Source: CAZTTG01 sp964615935 (GTDB taxonomy: Bacteria > Planctomycetota > UBA1135 > GCA-002686595). Taken from it: a stretch of DNA of 48,963 nt. Shown here piece after piece: positions 34,031-41,790 of this stretch (positions within the stretch are counted from its first letter, which is position 1; each line of letters begins with the position of its first letter). The DNA is taken from the NCBI GenBank assembly GCA_964615935.1, contig CAZTTG010000048.1:1-48963 (forward strand), written 5' to 3'. Below the pieces are notes generated by a model, which was given only the letters and a program-made list of their open reading frames with translations, searched no databases and was not told the origin of the DNA. The position numbers and the translations under genes are program-made.

Positions 34031-36508
34031 ATGCAATCGAGAAAGTGCGAGAGCACCGCAGCTACCGGTGTACTCACGCGGAGAGCGGTAAGCGCTGCAC
34101 TCCTGCTGCCGCTGATCCCCCTCGTCGCGGCGCTGGCGCCGTCCCCCACCGGGGGCCGCGCCAGCGCCGATCCGGCGGTGGCCGTCCTGGAGCTGGCGGC
34201 CCCCGCCACGGGGCAGTTCACCCTTCGCGGCACCTTCCCGGTCCCCCCGGGCACCTACCCCCTCCCCGGCGGAGTGCAGCCCTTCGCGGTCCGCGACTCC
34301 ATCGGCCGCATCTCCCTGGCGCAGACCGAGGTCGTGACCTGGTTCGCCGATGAGCCGGTCCAGGGCGCCCAGGTGGTCGAGGTGCTGGCCCGGGTGGGAC
34401 GGCCGCCGGGCGTTCAGGCGGGCGATCGGATCCGCTACGACGTGATTCGCCGAGCCCACGCCCGGCAGCAGCCGACGCTGACCCCCGCGGTGCGGGCCCT
34501 GCTCTCCCAGCCCGGCCAGGTGCTGCTCACCACCCGGGACGCCTTCGGGCACCGCTACACGGTCGATCTGCTCGGTGGGGCGGACGGCAAGCGGCTCCTG
34601 CGCGGGGGCAGCGAGGCCGCCCAGCTTCGCTGCTACGAGATGATGCGGCCGCAGGGCGCCCCCGTCGGTCCCCCCACCGGGGCCCTGCCCCGCTTCATGG
34701 GGGTCCACTCCTACGCGACCTACTGGTCCGAGGAGAACGCGATCAGCCTCGACCTGCGCGTGCACAACGGCACCAGCGGCCACGACCCCGCGGACCCCGT
34801 CGACGATCCCCAGGCGGACCTCTACTTCGACGAACTCTCGGTCCTGCTGCCCCAGGGGTGGACCGTCCAGCAGGCCTTCAACGACCCCTTCCTGGGCAAG
34901 CCCGAGCCCTTCGGAACCTCGACCGCCTTCCCGCTGGTGCGCGGCCTGGAGGAGGGCAAACTGCACATCCTGCCCTCGCAGGCCCAGTTCCACCGGCGCC
35001 TGGTGATCGTCCCCGAGTGCTTCCAGGACCGCGGCCGCATCATCCTGCGGGGGGACGGCCAGGGCTTCGCCCGCCGCGGCGAGAACGCCCTGGGGCAGCC
35101 CCTGTGGTCCTGGTGGGAGCCCACCACCGCGGGCTACTTCCCCCAGCGGCAGGCGCTCCCCGACCTCGAGTACCTGGGCCACGAGGACATGCGCGGCCGG
35201 CTGAAGGTCGGGCTCGAGCACTACGCCGGCCTCCTGAGGACCGGCGACTCGGAGGGGGTCTATCCGATCCACTCCACGGGCCTGGGCTGGGCCCACCCGT
35301 GGGGGACCAAGTACGGCGGCATGACCGGGGGCGCCGAGATCTTCCTCTACGACGGGCTGACCACCGCGGAGGGCGCCTCGCTGGACGGCTACCGGCTGGC
35401 CCAGCTCACCCACCGCATGTACACCGACCGCCAGCCGGTGGCCCTCTACGACAAGGACGGCCGGCCCACCCGCCTCGAGGAGTGGGCCACCCAGAGCGCG
35501 GGAGTCCGCTACCTCCCCATGAACTTCTTCCTGCGCCTGATGAAGGGACCCGATCCCTTCGGCTTCGACCAGGCGCCCACCTTCCAGGTCGACCACGTCC
35601 GCGGCCAGCGCCTGAATCCGGCCTACGAGGACGAGCTCGTGGCCCACAACCCCATCGACCTGCAGCACCTGGTGCGCTACATGCGCTCGGCCAAGGTCCT
35701 GGCCTGGCTGGGCAACGACGCCCTGGCCAAGGACGACCTGCTGCTGCACGCCGAGCTGGCGCGCCTCTCCTACTGCGAGCTGCCCAACAACGCGGCGGGC
35801 TCGTACATCCCCTCGACCCTGTACCACGACATGCAGTCGGTCGCGCAGGACCCGGGCCGGGGCTTCTCCTTCGGCCGCGGCGAGGCCTGGTGCGTGGACG
35901 TCATGAGCACCGCCTACTCCCTGGGCGACGCCGAGTTCCGGAGCCGGTCACGGCCCTGGTTCGACCTGGTGCTGGACATGCTCGAGGTCGGTCAGGTCGA
36001 CTGCACCGGCGCCATCGAGGCGGTGGTCAACAACAAGCTCCTGGGGGGCCAGTTCCGGGCCCGCCAGGCCTTCGAGCAGGCCATCATCGAGAACACCCTC
36101 CTGGGGATGGCCGAGGGGGTCTATCGGGCCGCCGACGACGACCGCTTCGAGCGCCTGCGCGAGGTGCTGCGCCGCTCCCTCTACTCCATGGTCAACCCGC
36201 CCGCCTGGAACGACGCCGGCGGTCCCTGGATAGTCCTGGCGGTGGGCCCGCTGGACCTCCAGCAGCCGGCCTTCTGCGGCAGCGTACCCCACAGCGGCGT
36301 GGGGGTGGGGCCGGACAAGTACCAGGTCTGGAGCTCCTACGCCTACGGCTGGCACCTGACGCGGGACGACCTCTTCCTGCGCCGGGCCGCCCAGGCCGCC
36401 GGCAGCTCGGTGCAGGACCTGCTCACCGCCCTGCAGGCCAAGTACTACTACAACATCGAGAACAAGGCCGCGCTCATCGCCCTGGCGCAGCAGCTCCAGG
36501 GCCCCTAG
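34031..36508 (+). CDS. large secreted protein, second of two tandem paralogues, unknown function
   Basis: 825 residues from ATG with AAGGAAGAG about 6 nt before. The N-terminus has a hydrophobic export segment (AVSAALLLPLIPLVAALAP) but no lipobox cysteine, unlike its neighbour, so it is probably released or held by other means. The domain order copies the upstream paralogue: FTLRGTFPVPPGTYPLPGG, SLAQTEVVTWF, PRFMGVHSYATYWSEENAIS, LDLRVHNGTSGHDP, GWAHPWGTKYGGMTGGAEI, MYTDRQPVALYDKDG, GPDPFGFDQAPTFQVD, RYMRSAKVLAWLGNDALAKD, GFSFGRGEAWCVDV and YYNIENKAALIAL. Similarity runs the whole length, so this is a full tandem duplication that has diverged. The repeated Trp/His/Asp-rich blocks suggest a sugar-binding cleft; this is inference. 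A strong terminator follows. Confidence 0.8.
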   Translation: MQSRKCESTAATGVLTRRAVSAALLLPLIPLVAALAPSPTGGRASADPAVAVLELAAPATGQFTLRGTFPVPPGTYPLPGGVQPFAVRDSIGRISLAQTEVVTWFADEPVQGAQVVEVLARVGRPPGVQAGDRIRYDVIRRAHARQQPTLTPAVRALLSQPGQVLLTTRDAFGHRYTVDLLGGADGKRLLRGGSEAAQLRCYEMMRPQGAPVGPPTGALPRFMGVHSYATYWSEENAISLDLRVHNGTSGHDPADPVDDPQADLYFDELSVLLPQGWTVQQAFNDPFLGKPEPFGTSTAFPLVRGLEEGKLHILPSQAQFHRRLVIVPECFQDRGRIILRGDGQGFARRGENALGQPLWSWWEPTTAGYFPQRQALPDLEYLGHEDMRGRLKVGLEHYAGLLRTGDSEGVYPIHSTGLGWAHPWGTKYGGMTGGAEIFLYDGLTTAEGASLDGYRLAQLTHRMYTDRQPVALYDKDGRPTRLEEWATQSAGVRYLPMNFFLRLMKGPDPFGFDQAPTFQVDHVRGQRLNPAYEDELVAHNPIDLQHLVRYMRSAKVLAWLGNDALAKDDLLLHAELARLSYCELPNNAAGSYIPSTLYHDMQSVAQDPGRGFSFGRGEAWCVDVMSTAYSLGDAEFRSRSRPWFDLVLDMLEVGQVDCTGAIEAVVNNKLLGGQFRARQAFEQAIIENTLLGMAEGVYRAADDDRFERLREVLRRSLYSMVNPPAWNDAGGPWIVLAVGPLDLQQPAFCGSVPHSGVGVGPDKYQVWSSYAYGWHLTRDDLFLRRAAQAAGSSVQDLLTALQAKYYYNIENKAALIALAQQLQGP

Positions 36509-36526
36509 AACTCCCTCCCCCCTCCT

Positions 36527-36570
36527 GACGCGGGTCGCCCTCTTTTGAGTGGCGGCCCGCGTCTTTCGTT
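36527..36570 (+). terminator. rho-independent terminator after the paralogue pair
   Basis: A 13-bp stem, GACGCGGGTCGCC (36527-36539) with GGCGGCCCGCGTC (36551-36563), one G-T wobble, loop containing CTCTTTTGAG that can pair further, followed by TTTCGTT. It lies 19 nt after the stop and is the best terminator in the window. Confidence 0.8.
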
Positions 36571-36648
36571 CCCGGAGTCCGTCTCGCCGTCTCCTCGGGG
36601 AGGCCTTCGGGCGGATGCCCAGCCACCCACCGACGGGAATGGGCCCCA

Positions 36649-38169
36649 CTACCCGAACTGAATCCCCTGGGCCAGCAGCAGCTCGGTGGAGTAGTTGATG
36701 GTGTTGGTCTGCCGCCGCATGTAGGCCTTCCAGGCGTCGGAGCCCGACTCCCGGCCGCCGCCGGTGTCCTTCTCCCCGCCGAAGGCCCCGCCGATCTCGG
36801 CCCCCGAGGTCCCGATGTTGACGTTGGCGATGCCGCAGTCCGAGCCGGCCGCCGAGAGGAAGGTCTCGGCGTGGCGCAGGTTCAGGGTGAACATGGAGGA
36901 GGAGAGGCCCTGGGGCACGTCGTTGTGGACCTCGATGGCCTCCTCCAGGCTCCCCACCCGGATCAGGTAGAGGATGGGCGCGAAGGTCTCCTCCTGCACG
37001 ATGGGCCAGGAGTTCTGCGCGCGCACGATGGTCGGGACGACGTAGTTGCCGCCGGCCTCGGCGCCCTCCATGGGGGGCCGCTCGCCGCCCCAGATCACCT
37101 CTCCCCCCACGCCGCGTGCCTGCTCCAGGGCCGCCATCATGTCGTCGATGGCGCCCGGGGTGACCAGGGGACCGCACAGGGTACCCTCGCTCGAGGGATT
37201 GCCGATGCGCACCTGCGCGTAGGCCGACAGCAGGCGCCGCTCGACCTCCTCGGCGATGGACTCGTGCACCAGCACCCGCCGCGTGGAGGTGCAGCGCTGC
37301 CCGGCCGTGCCCACCGCGCCGAACAGGATCGAGGGGATGGCGATGTCCAGGTCGGCGTCCTCCATCAAGATCACCGCGTTGTTGCCCCCCAGCTCCAGGA
37401 TGGTGTTGCCGAAGCGCTCGGCCACGGTGGAGGCCACGGTGCGGCCCACGCCGCAGGAGCCGGTGAAGGAGATCAGCGGCAGGCGCCGGTCCTCCAGCAT
37501 GCGCTGCCCCACCTCGCGGCCCGAGCCGACCACCAGGGAGGCCAGGGCCCCGAAGCCCTCCTCCTCCAGGATCGGCCGCACGACGTTGGTCAGGCCGATG
37601 CCGCACAGCGGGGTCTGGCTGGACGGCTTCCACAGCACGGCGTCCCCGCAGGCCAGCGCGATCATCGCGTTCCAGGCCCACACCGCCATGGGGAAGTTGA
37701 AGGCCGTCACCGTGCCGCAGATCCCCAGGGGGTGCCACTGCTCGCGCATGGCGTGCCCCGGGCGCTCGGAGTGCATGGAGAGGCCGTAGAGCATGCGCGA
37801 CTGGCCCACGGCGAAGTCGGCGATGTCGATGGCCTCCTGGACCTCGCCCCAGCCCTCCTGGAGGATCTTGCCCATCTCCAGGGTGATCAGCCGTCCCAGG
37901 GGGTCCTTCTTCTCGCGGATGGCGTTGCCCATCCGGCGCACGATCTCGCCGCGCTGGGGGGCCGGCACCTTCCGCCAGCGCAAGAACGCCTCCCGGGCGG
38001 ATTCGGCGCAGCGCTCGTAGTCCTCGGCCGAGGCCTGCCGCACCGAGGCGATGCGCCGCCCCGTCGCCGGGTCGAGGCTGTCCAGGACCTGGCCCGAGGT
38101 CTCGATCCACTGGCCGTCGTAGGCCCCCGAGTTCTGGTCGGAGATACCCAGTTCCTTCAGGAATTCCAT
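36649..38169 (-). CDS. aldehyde dehydrogenase, ALDH7 family (aminoadipate-semialdehyde type)
   Basis: 506 residues from ATG. The whole sequence tracks the ALDH7A1/antiquitin family: FLKELGISDQNSGAYDGQW at the start, RRMGNAIREKKDPLGRLITL, EMGKILQEGWGEVQE, ITAFNFP-like VTAFNFPMAVWAWNAMIALA, the catalytic glutamate Glu259 in LELGGNNA, the nucleophile Cys293 in GTAGQRCTSTRR, QEETFAPILYL, SDCGIANVNIGTSGAEIGGA and a YMRRQTNTINYS end. In bacteria these enzymes (AmaB/Pcd) oxidise alpha-aminoadipate semialdehyde from lysine breakdown, though some act on other aldehydes; no lysine genes are near. Divergent from the ABC-F gene around a large dyad. Confidence 0.93.
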   Translation of the reverse strand: MEFLKELGISDQNSGAYDGQWIETSGQVLDSLDPATGRRIASVRQASAEDYERCAESAREAFLRWRKVPAPQRGEIVRRMGNAIREKKDPLGRLITLEMGKILQEGWGEVQEAIDIADFAVGQSRMLYGLSMHSERPGHAMREQWHPLGICGTVTAFNFPMAVWAWNAMIALACGDAVLWKPSSQTPLCGIGLTNVVRPILEEEGFGALASLVVGSGREVGQRMLEDRRLPLISFTGSCGVGRTVASTVAERFGNTILELGGNNAVILMEDADLDIAIPSILFGAVGTAGQRCTSTRRVLVHESIAEEVERRLLSAYAQVRIGNPSSEGTLCGPLVTPGAIDDMMAALEQARGVGGEVIWGGERPPMEGAEAGGNYVVPTIVRAQNSWPIVQEETFAPILYLIRVGSLEEAIEVHNDVPQGLSSSMFTLNLRHAETFLSAAGSDCGIANVNIGTSGAEIGGAFGGEKDTGGGRESGSDAWKAYMRRQTNTINYSTELLLAQGIQFG

Positions 38170-38223
38170 GGTCGCGTCTCGCTCTTGGGGGGGGTCCGCA
38201 CCGGGCCGACGCCCGGCGCAAAG

Positions 38224-38293
38224 GGGCCAGAGCATAGCCTTTGCCGCCCCGGGACTGGAGTCCCGGCCCCGGGGCGCTATGCTTTTTCGCCCC
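38224..38293. promoter_or_regulatory. divergent promoter with a large inverted repeat
   Basis: A perfect palindrome CCGGGACT-GG-AGTCCCGG (38249-38266) sits midway between the genes. The same -10-like hexamer TATGCT lies on each side, on opposite strands: 38231-38236 (minus) and 38278-38283 (plus), 24 and 23 bp from the centre. The arms remain similar outward to about 38224 and 38292. The palindrome would overlap both -35 regions, as an operator does. The plus-strand hexamer is only 10 nt before the EttA ATG, suggesting a leaderless or nearly leaderless transcript. Confidence 0.5.
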
Positions 38294-39961
38294 ATGAGCG
38301 AACGCATCGTCTTCCAGCTCCAGGACCTGCACAAGTTCTACGGACAGGTCGAGGTCCTCAAGGGCATCAGCCTCTCCTTCCTCGAGGGCGCCAAGATCGG
38401 CGTCATCGGCGCCAACGGCTCGGGCAAGACCACCCTCTTGCGGATCATCGCGGGGGAGGATCGGGCCTTCGAGGGCGTGGCCAAGGCCGCCGCCGGCACC
38501 ACCATCGGCTACCTCTCCCAGGAGCCCCCCCTCACCGAGGACCTCGACGTCGGTGGCAACCTCCAGGAGGCGGTCCAGCCCCTGCTGGACCTCGAGCGGG
38601 CCTACAACGAGGTCTGCATGGACATGGAGGGCCGGGAGGAGGAGTTCGAGCGCCTCCAGGCGCAGATGGACCACCTGAACGTCTGGGACCTCGACAGCCG
38701 CCTGGAGCAGGCGGCCGCGGCCCTGAGCCTGCCGCCGTCGGACTCCGCCGTGGACCGCCTGTCGGGCGGCGAGCGGCGCCGCGTGGCCCTCTGCAAGCTG
38801 CTGCTCTCCCAGCCCGACATCCTGCTGCTCGACGAGCCCACCAACCACCTGGACGCCGACACGGTCGAGTGGCTCGAGCTGCACCTCAAGGAGTACCCCG
38901 GCCTGGTGATCCTGGTCACCCACGACCGCTACTTCCTGGACAACGTGGTGGGCTGGATGCTGGAGATCGAGCGCGGCCTGGGCATCCCCTACCGGGGCAA
39001 CTACACCGCCTACCTGGAGGCCAAGCAGAAGAAGCTCGACGTGCGGCGCCACCAGGACAGCAAGCGCGCGAAGCTCATCTCCAGCGAGCTGGAGTGGATC
39101 CGCAAGACCCCCAAGGCCCGCGGCACCCGCGCCAAGGCCCGCCTGCAGCGCTACAAGGAGCTGATCCAGCAGCGGGCCGACGAGCAGCTCGAGTCGATCG
39201 AGCTGCGCATCCCCCCGGGTCCCCGCCTGGGCGACCGGGTGCTGGAGATCCGCGACCTGAAGAAGGGCTTCGGCGAGCGGGTCCTCTTCCAGGACCTCTC
39301 CTTCGAGCTCCCCCCGGGCGGGATCCTGGGGGTGATCGGCGCCAACGGCCTGGGCAAGACCACCCTGATGAGGATCATCCTGGGCCAGGAGGAGGCCGAC
39401 GCCGGCGGGGTGTCCCTGGGGTCGACCGTGGAGATGGTCTACCTCGACCAGTCCCGCACCATCCTGGACGACACCCGCTCGGTCTACGAGAACATCACCG
39501 AGGGCAACGACCAGCTCCCCTTCGCCGGGCGCACGATCGACGGTCGGGCCTTCGTGGCGCGCTTCAACTTCCGCGGCGAGGACCAGCAGAAGCTCCTGGG
39601 CGAGTGCTCGGGCGGGATGCGCAACCGGGTGCTGCTGGCCAAGATGCTCAAGCAGCCGGCCAACCTGATCATCCTCGACGAGCCCACCAACGACCTCGAC
39701 CTCGAGACCCTGCGGGTCCTGGAGGAGGCCATCGGCGAGTACCCCGGCTCGATGATCATCGTCTCCCACGACCGCTACTTCCTGAACCGGGTGGCCACCC
39801 ACATGCTGGCCTTCGAGGGCGAGGTCCAGGGCCGCCCCGAGGTCAACTTCCACCACGGGGACTTCGAGACCTACCGCGAGTGGCGCGAGAGGGACCGCCA
39901 GACCCGCGGAATCCCCGCCGGCTCCCGGGCCGGCAAGTACCGCCGCCTCGTGCGCGAGTAG
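38294..39961 (+). CDS. ettA: ABC-F ATPase, EttA type
   Basis: 555 residues from ATG, the usual EttA length. EttA gates the ribosomal exit of the first peptide bond according to ADP/ATP ratio. Two ATPase cassettes: Walker A GANGSGKTT (39-47) with LSGGERRRVALCKLLL and LLLDEPTNHLD, then the linker arm (KLISSELEWIRKTPKARGTR, KARLQRYKEL) and second Walker A GANGLGKTT with IILDEPTNDLD and VSHDRYFLNRVATHMLAF. No membrane segments, as expected. The second signature motif reads ECSGGMRNRV where LSGGERxRV is normal, so this cassette may differ in ATP handling. No Shine-Dalgarno; the likely -10 box is 10 nt before the ATG. Confidence 0.93.
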   Translation: MSERIVFQLQDLHKFYGQVEVLKGISLSFLEGAKIGVIGANGSGKTTLLRIIAGEDRAFEGVAKAAAGTTIGYLSQEPPLTEDLDVGGNLQEAVQPLLDLERAYNEVCMDMEGREEEFERLQAQMDHLNVWDLDSRLEQAAAALSLPPSDSAVDRLSGGERRRVALCKLLLSQPDILLLDEPTNHLDADTVEWLELHLKEYPGLVILVTHDRYFLDNVVGWMLEIERGLGIPYRGNYTAYLEAKQKKLDVRRHQDSKRAKLISSELEWIRKTPKARGTRAKARLQRYKELIQQRADEQLESIELRIPPGPRLGDRVLEIRDLKKGFGERVLFQDLSFELPPGGILGVIGANGLGKTTLMRIILGQEEADAGGVSLGSTVEMVYLDQSRTILDDTRSVYENITEGNDQLPFAGRTIDGRAFVARFNFRGEDQQKLLGECSGGMRNRVLLAKMLKQPANLIILDEPTNDLDLETLRVLEEAIGEYPGSMIIVSHDRYFLNRVATHMLAFEGEVQGRPEVNFHHGDFETYREWRERDRQTRGIPAGSRAGKYRRLVRE

Positions 39962-39981
39962 GAGGGAGGGGGCGCCTCCCC

Positions 39982-40001
39982 GCGCGGCAAGCTTGCCGCG
40001 C
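39982..40001. repeat. perfect 20-bp palindrome after ettA
   Basis: GCGCGGCAAGCTTGCCGCGC begins 21 nt after the ettA stop. Next to it lie a GGCGCC-GAGT-GGCGCC hairpin (40003-40018) and the large stem-loop at 40022. Together they could end transcription of ettA without a T-tract. The remainder of the 356-nt gap to the sulfatase gene holds only the direct repeats noted separately. Confidence 0.6.
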
Positions 40002-40021
40002 CGGCGCCGAGTGGCGCCGTA

Positions 40022-40062
40022 ACGCCACGCTCGGTGCGCGCAGCGCACCGAGCATGTGGCGT
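40022..40062. repeat. REP-like palindromic element, 18-bp stem
   Basis: The stem pairs ACGCCAC and GCTCGGTGCGC (40022-40039) with GCGCACCGAGC and GTGGCGT (40043-40062), loop GCA, one 2-nt bulge (AT at 40054-40055). A related 19-nt segment occurs at 7999-8017, so it appears to be dispersed. Confidence 0.6.
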
Positions 40063-40185
40063 GATCATCGGTCGAACCGTCCGACGCCGTAGTTGCGCAG
40101 GCCATGCCTCACGGCAGCAGGAATCGCTCGTGGGGGCAGGAACCCCGTGGGCGTCCCGGCAGGCTGTGACGAGGCCGCGCCCGCT

Positions 40186-40278
40186 CCGCGGGCGCTCGCC
40201 GAGTCGACCGCTCACGTCTGCCGTTGCGTCGGTCGCGGCCTCACGGTCACGGCAATCGCCCGCGGGCGCTCGCCGAGT
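40186..40278. repeat. 19-bp direct repeat, two copies 74 bp apart
   Basis: CCGCGGGCGCTCGCCGAGT occurs exactly at 40186-40204 and 40260-40278, in the non-coding stretch downstream of both ettA and the sulfatase gene. No coding explanation is seen. Confidence 0.6.
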
Positions 40279-40317
40279 ACGCCGCCCGCCGGCCCCCCCC
40301 CGGCTCCCCGCCCGGAC

Positions 40318-41790
40318 TCAACGAGGCCGCGACCGCCCGCTCTCCCGCTGCCGCGCGAGCAGCGCCGAGAGCTCGGCCACCACCTCGGGCTCCGCCAGGT
40401 AGAGGTTCTCCGCCTCCCCCGGGTCCCGTCCCAGGTGATAGAGCTGCCCGACAGCACCGCCCTCCTCCGGCTCGGCCGTCCGCGGAGCGGTGAACCCTCC
40501 CGAGCCCAAACCCTCGATCAGCTTCCAGGGCCCCCGGCGAATGGCAAAGAGACCCCCATGCGAGTGGTGCACGACATCCGACCGGATCGGCTCGGCCAGC
40601 TTCTCGCCGGCCAGCAGCGGCCACTGGTCGAAACTGTCCTCCCCCGCGTCCTTCGGCAGGATCGCGCCGGTGACCGCGGCGAGGGTGGCCATCAGATCGG
40701 TCAGGCAGAACAGCCCCTCCCGCACCTTCCCCGCCGGGATCCGCCCCGGCCACCGCGCGACGAACGGCACCCGGTGCCCCCCCTCCCAGACGTCGGCCTT
40801 CTGCCCGCGCCAGGAGAGGTTGGCGGCGTGGCCCCAGCGCCCGACGTCGCTGACGGGCCAGTGCGCGCCGTTGTCGCTGGTCGCGATCACCAGGGTCTCC
40901 TCGGCGATTCCCAGGCGGTCGAGGGCCGCCAGCACCTCCCCCACCGAGTAGTCCACCTGCGCGACGAAGTCGCCGTAGTGGCCCGCCCGGCTGCGGCCGG
41001 CGAAGGCCTCGGTGGGCAGCCAGGGGGTGTGGGGGGCGGAGAGCGGCAGGTAGAGGAAAAAGGGCCGCCCGCCGCCCTCGCGGTGGAAGCGCTCGACCAG
41101 CTCCACCGCCCGCTGCGTCAGGCGCGGCAGGACCTCGGCGTGCCGGAAGTCGGGGGCCATCGCGCCCCCGCGCCAGAAGCCGCCCCCGCCCTGGCGGCGG
41201 TGGGCGCTGTTCTCCACCCGCTCGCTGGCCGGCTGCACCGGCCGGTCGCCCAACACGTACAGGTAGGGCGCCATGTCCAGGGAAGCCGGGATGCCGAAGA
41301 AGGCGTCGAAGCCGTGGTCCAGGGGGCCCGGGCGCAGCGGCTGCGCGTAGTCGGTCCTCTTCCCCTCACCCAGCCCCAGGTGCCACTTGCCCACGCAGGC
41401 GGTCCGGTAGCCGCGCTCGCGCAGGAGGTCCGGCAGGGTCAGGCGCTCGGGATCGATCAGGTTGGTCGAGTCGCCCACCAGGACGCCGCTCTTCAGCCGC
41501 GAGCGCCAGGCGTAGCGCCCGGTGAGCAGGCCGTAGCGCGTGGGCGTGCACACCGCCGAGGGGGAGTGCGCGTCGGTCAGCCGCATCCCCTCCCGCGCCA
41601 GGCGATCGAGCTGCGGGGTGGAGATGGCCGAGTCCGGGTTGGCGCAGGAGAGGTCGCCGCTCCCCAGGTCGTCGGCCAGGATCACGACGATGTTGGGGAG
41701 CCGCTCGCCCGTGACCGGGGCCTCCTGCCCTCCAGCCGGGGCCGCGACGAGGATCGCCGCCAGGCAGGCGGTGGCCGCCGCGCGCCTCAC
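40318..41790 (-). CDS. exported sulfatase
   Basis: 490 residues from a GTG that overlaps the sirtuin stop as GTGA. Signal peptide MRRAAATACLAAILVAAPAG. The sulfatase fold begins PNIVVILADDLGSGDLSC with the metal-binding aspartates; the nucleophile motif is Cys81-Thr-Pro-Thr-Arg in SAVCTPTRYGLLTGR, the cysteine that must be converted to formylglycine; VGKWHLG and LSAPHTPWLP, ATSDNGAHW follow. It should remove sulfate esters from a glycan or aryl substrate outside the cytoplasm; planctomycetes often carry many such enzymes. The formylglycine-generating enzyme is not in this window. Substrate cannot be told from sequence alone. Confidence 0.92.
   Translation of the reverse strand: MRRAAATACLAAILVAAPAGGQEAPVTGERLPNIVVILADDLGSGDLSCANPDSAISTPQLDRLAREGMRLTDAHSPSAVCTPTRYGLLTGRYAWRSRLKSGVLVGDSTNLIDPERLTLPDLLRERGYRTACVGKWHLGLGEGKRTDYAQPLRPGPLDHGFDAFFGIPASLDMAPYLYVLGDRPVQPASERVENSAHRRQGGGGFWRGGAMAPDFRHAEVLPRLTQRAVELVERFHREGGGRPFFLYLPLSAPHTPWLPTEAFAGRSRAGHYGDFVAQVDYSVGEVLAALDRLGIAEETLVIATSDNGAHWPVSDVGRWGHAANLSWRGQKADVWEGGHRVPFVARWPGRIPAGKVREGLFCLTDLMATLAAVTGAILPKDAGEDSFDQWPLLAGEKLAEPIRSDVVHHSHGGLFAIRRGPWKLIEGLGSGGFTAPRTAEPEEGGAVGQLYHLGRDPGEAENLYLAEPEVVAELSALLARQRESGRSRPR

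Noticed and set aside
35948..40105. 1385-codon open frame on the minus strand
   Set aside because: It crosses the second paralogue, the ALDH gene and ettA out of frame; length arises from very high GC and scarcity of stop codons. Its translation has no family motifs.
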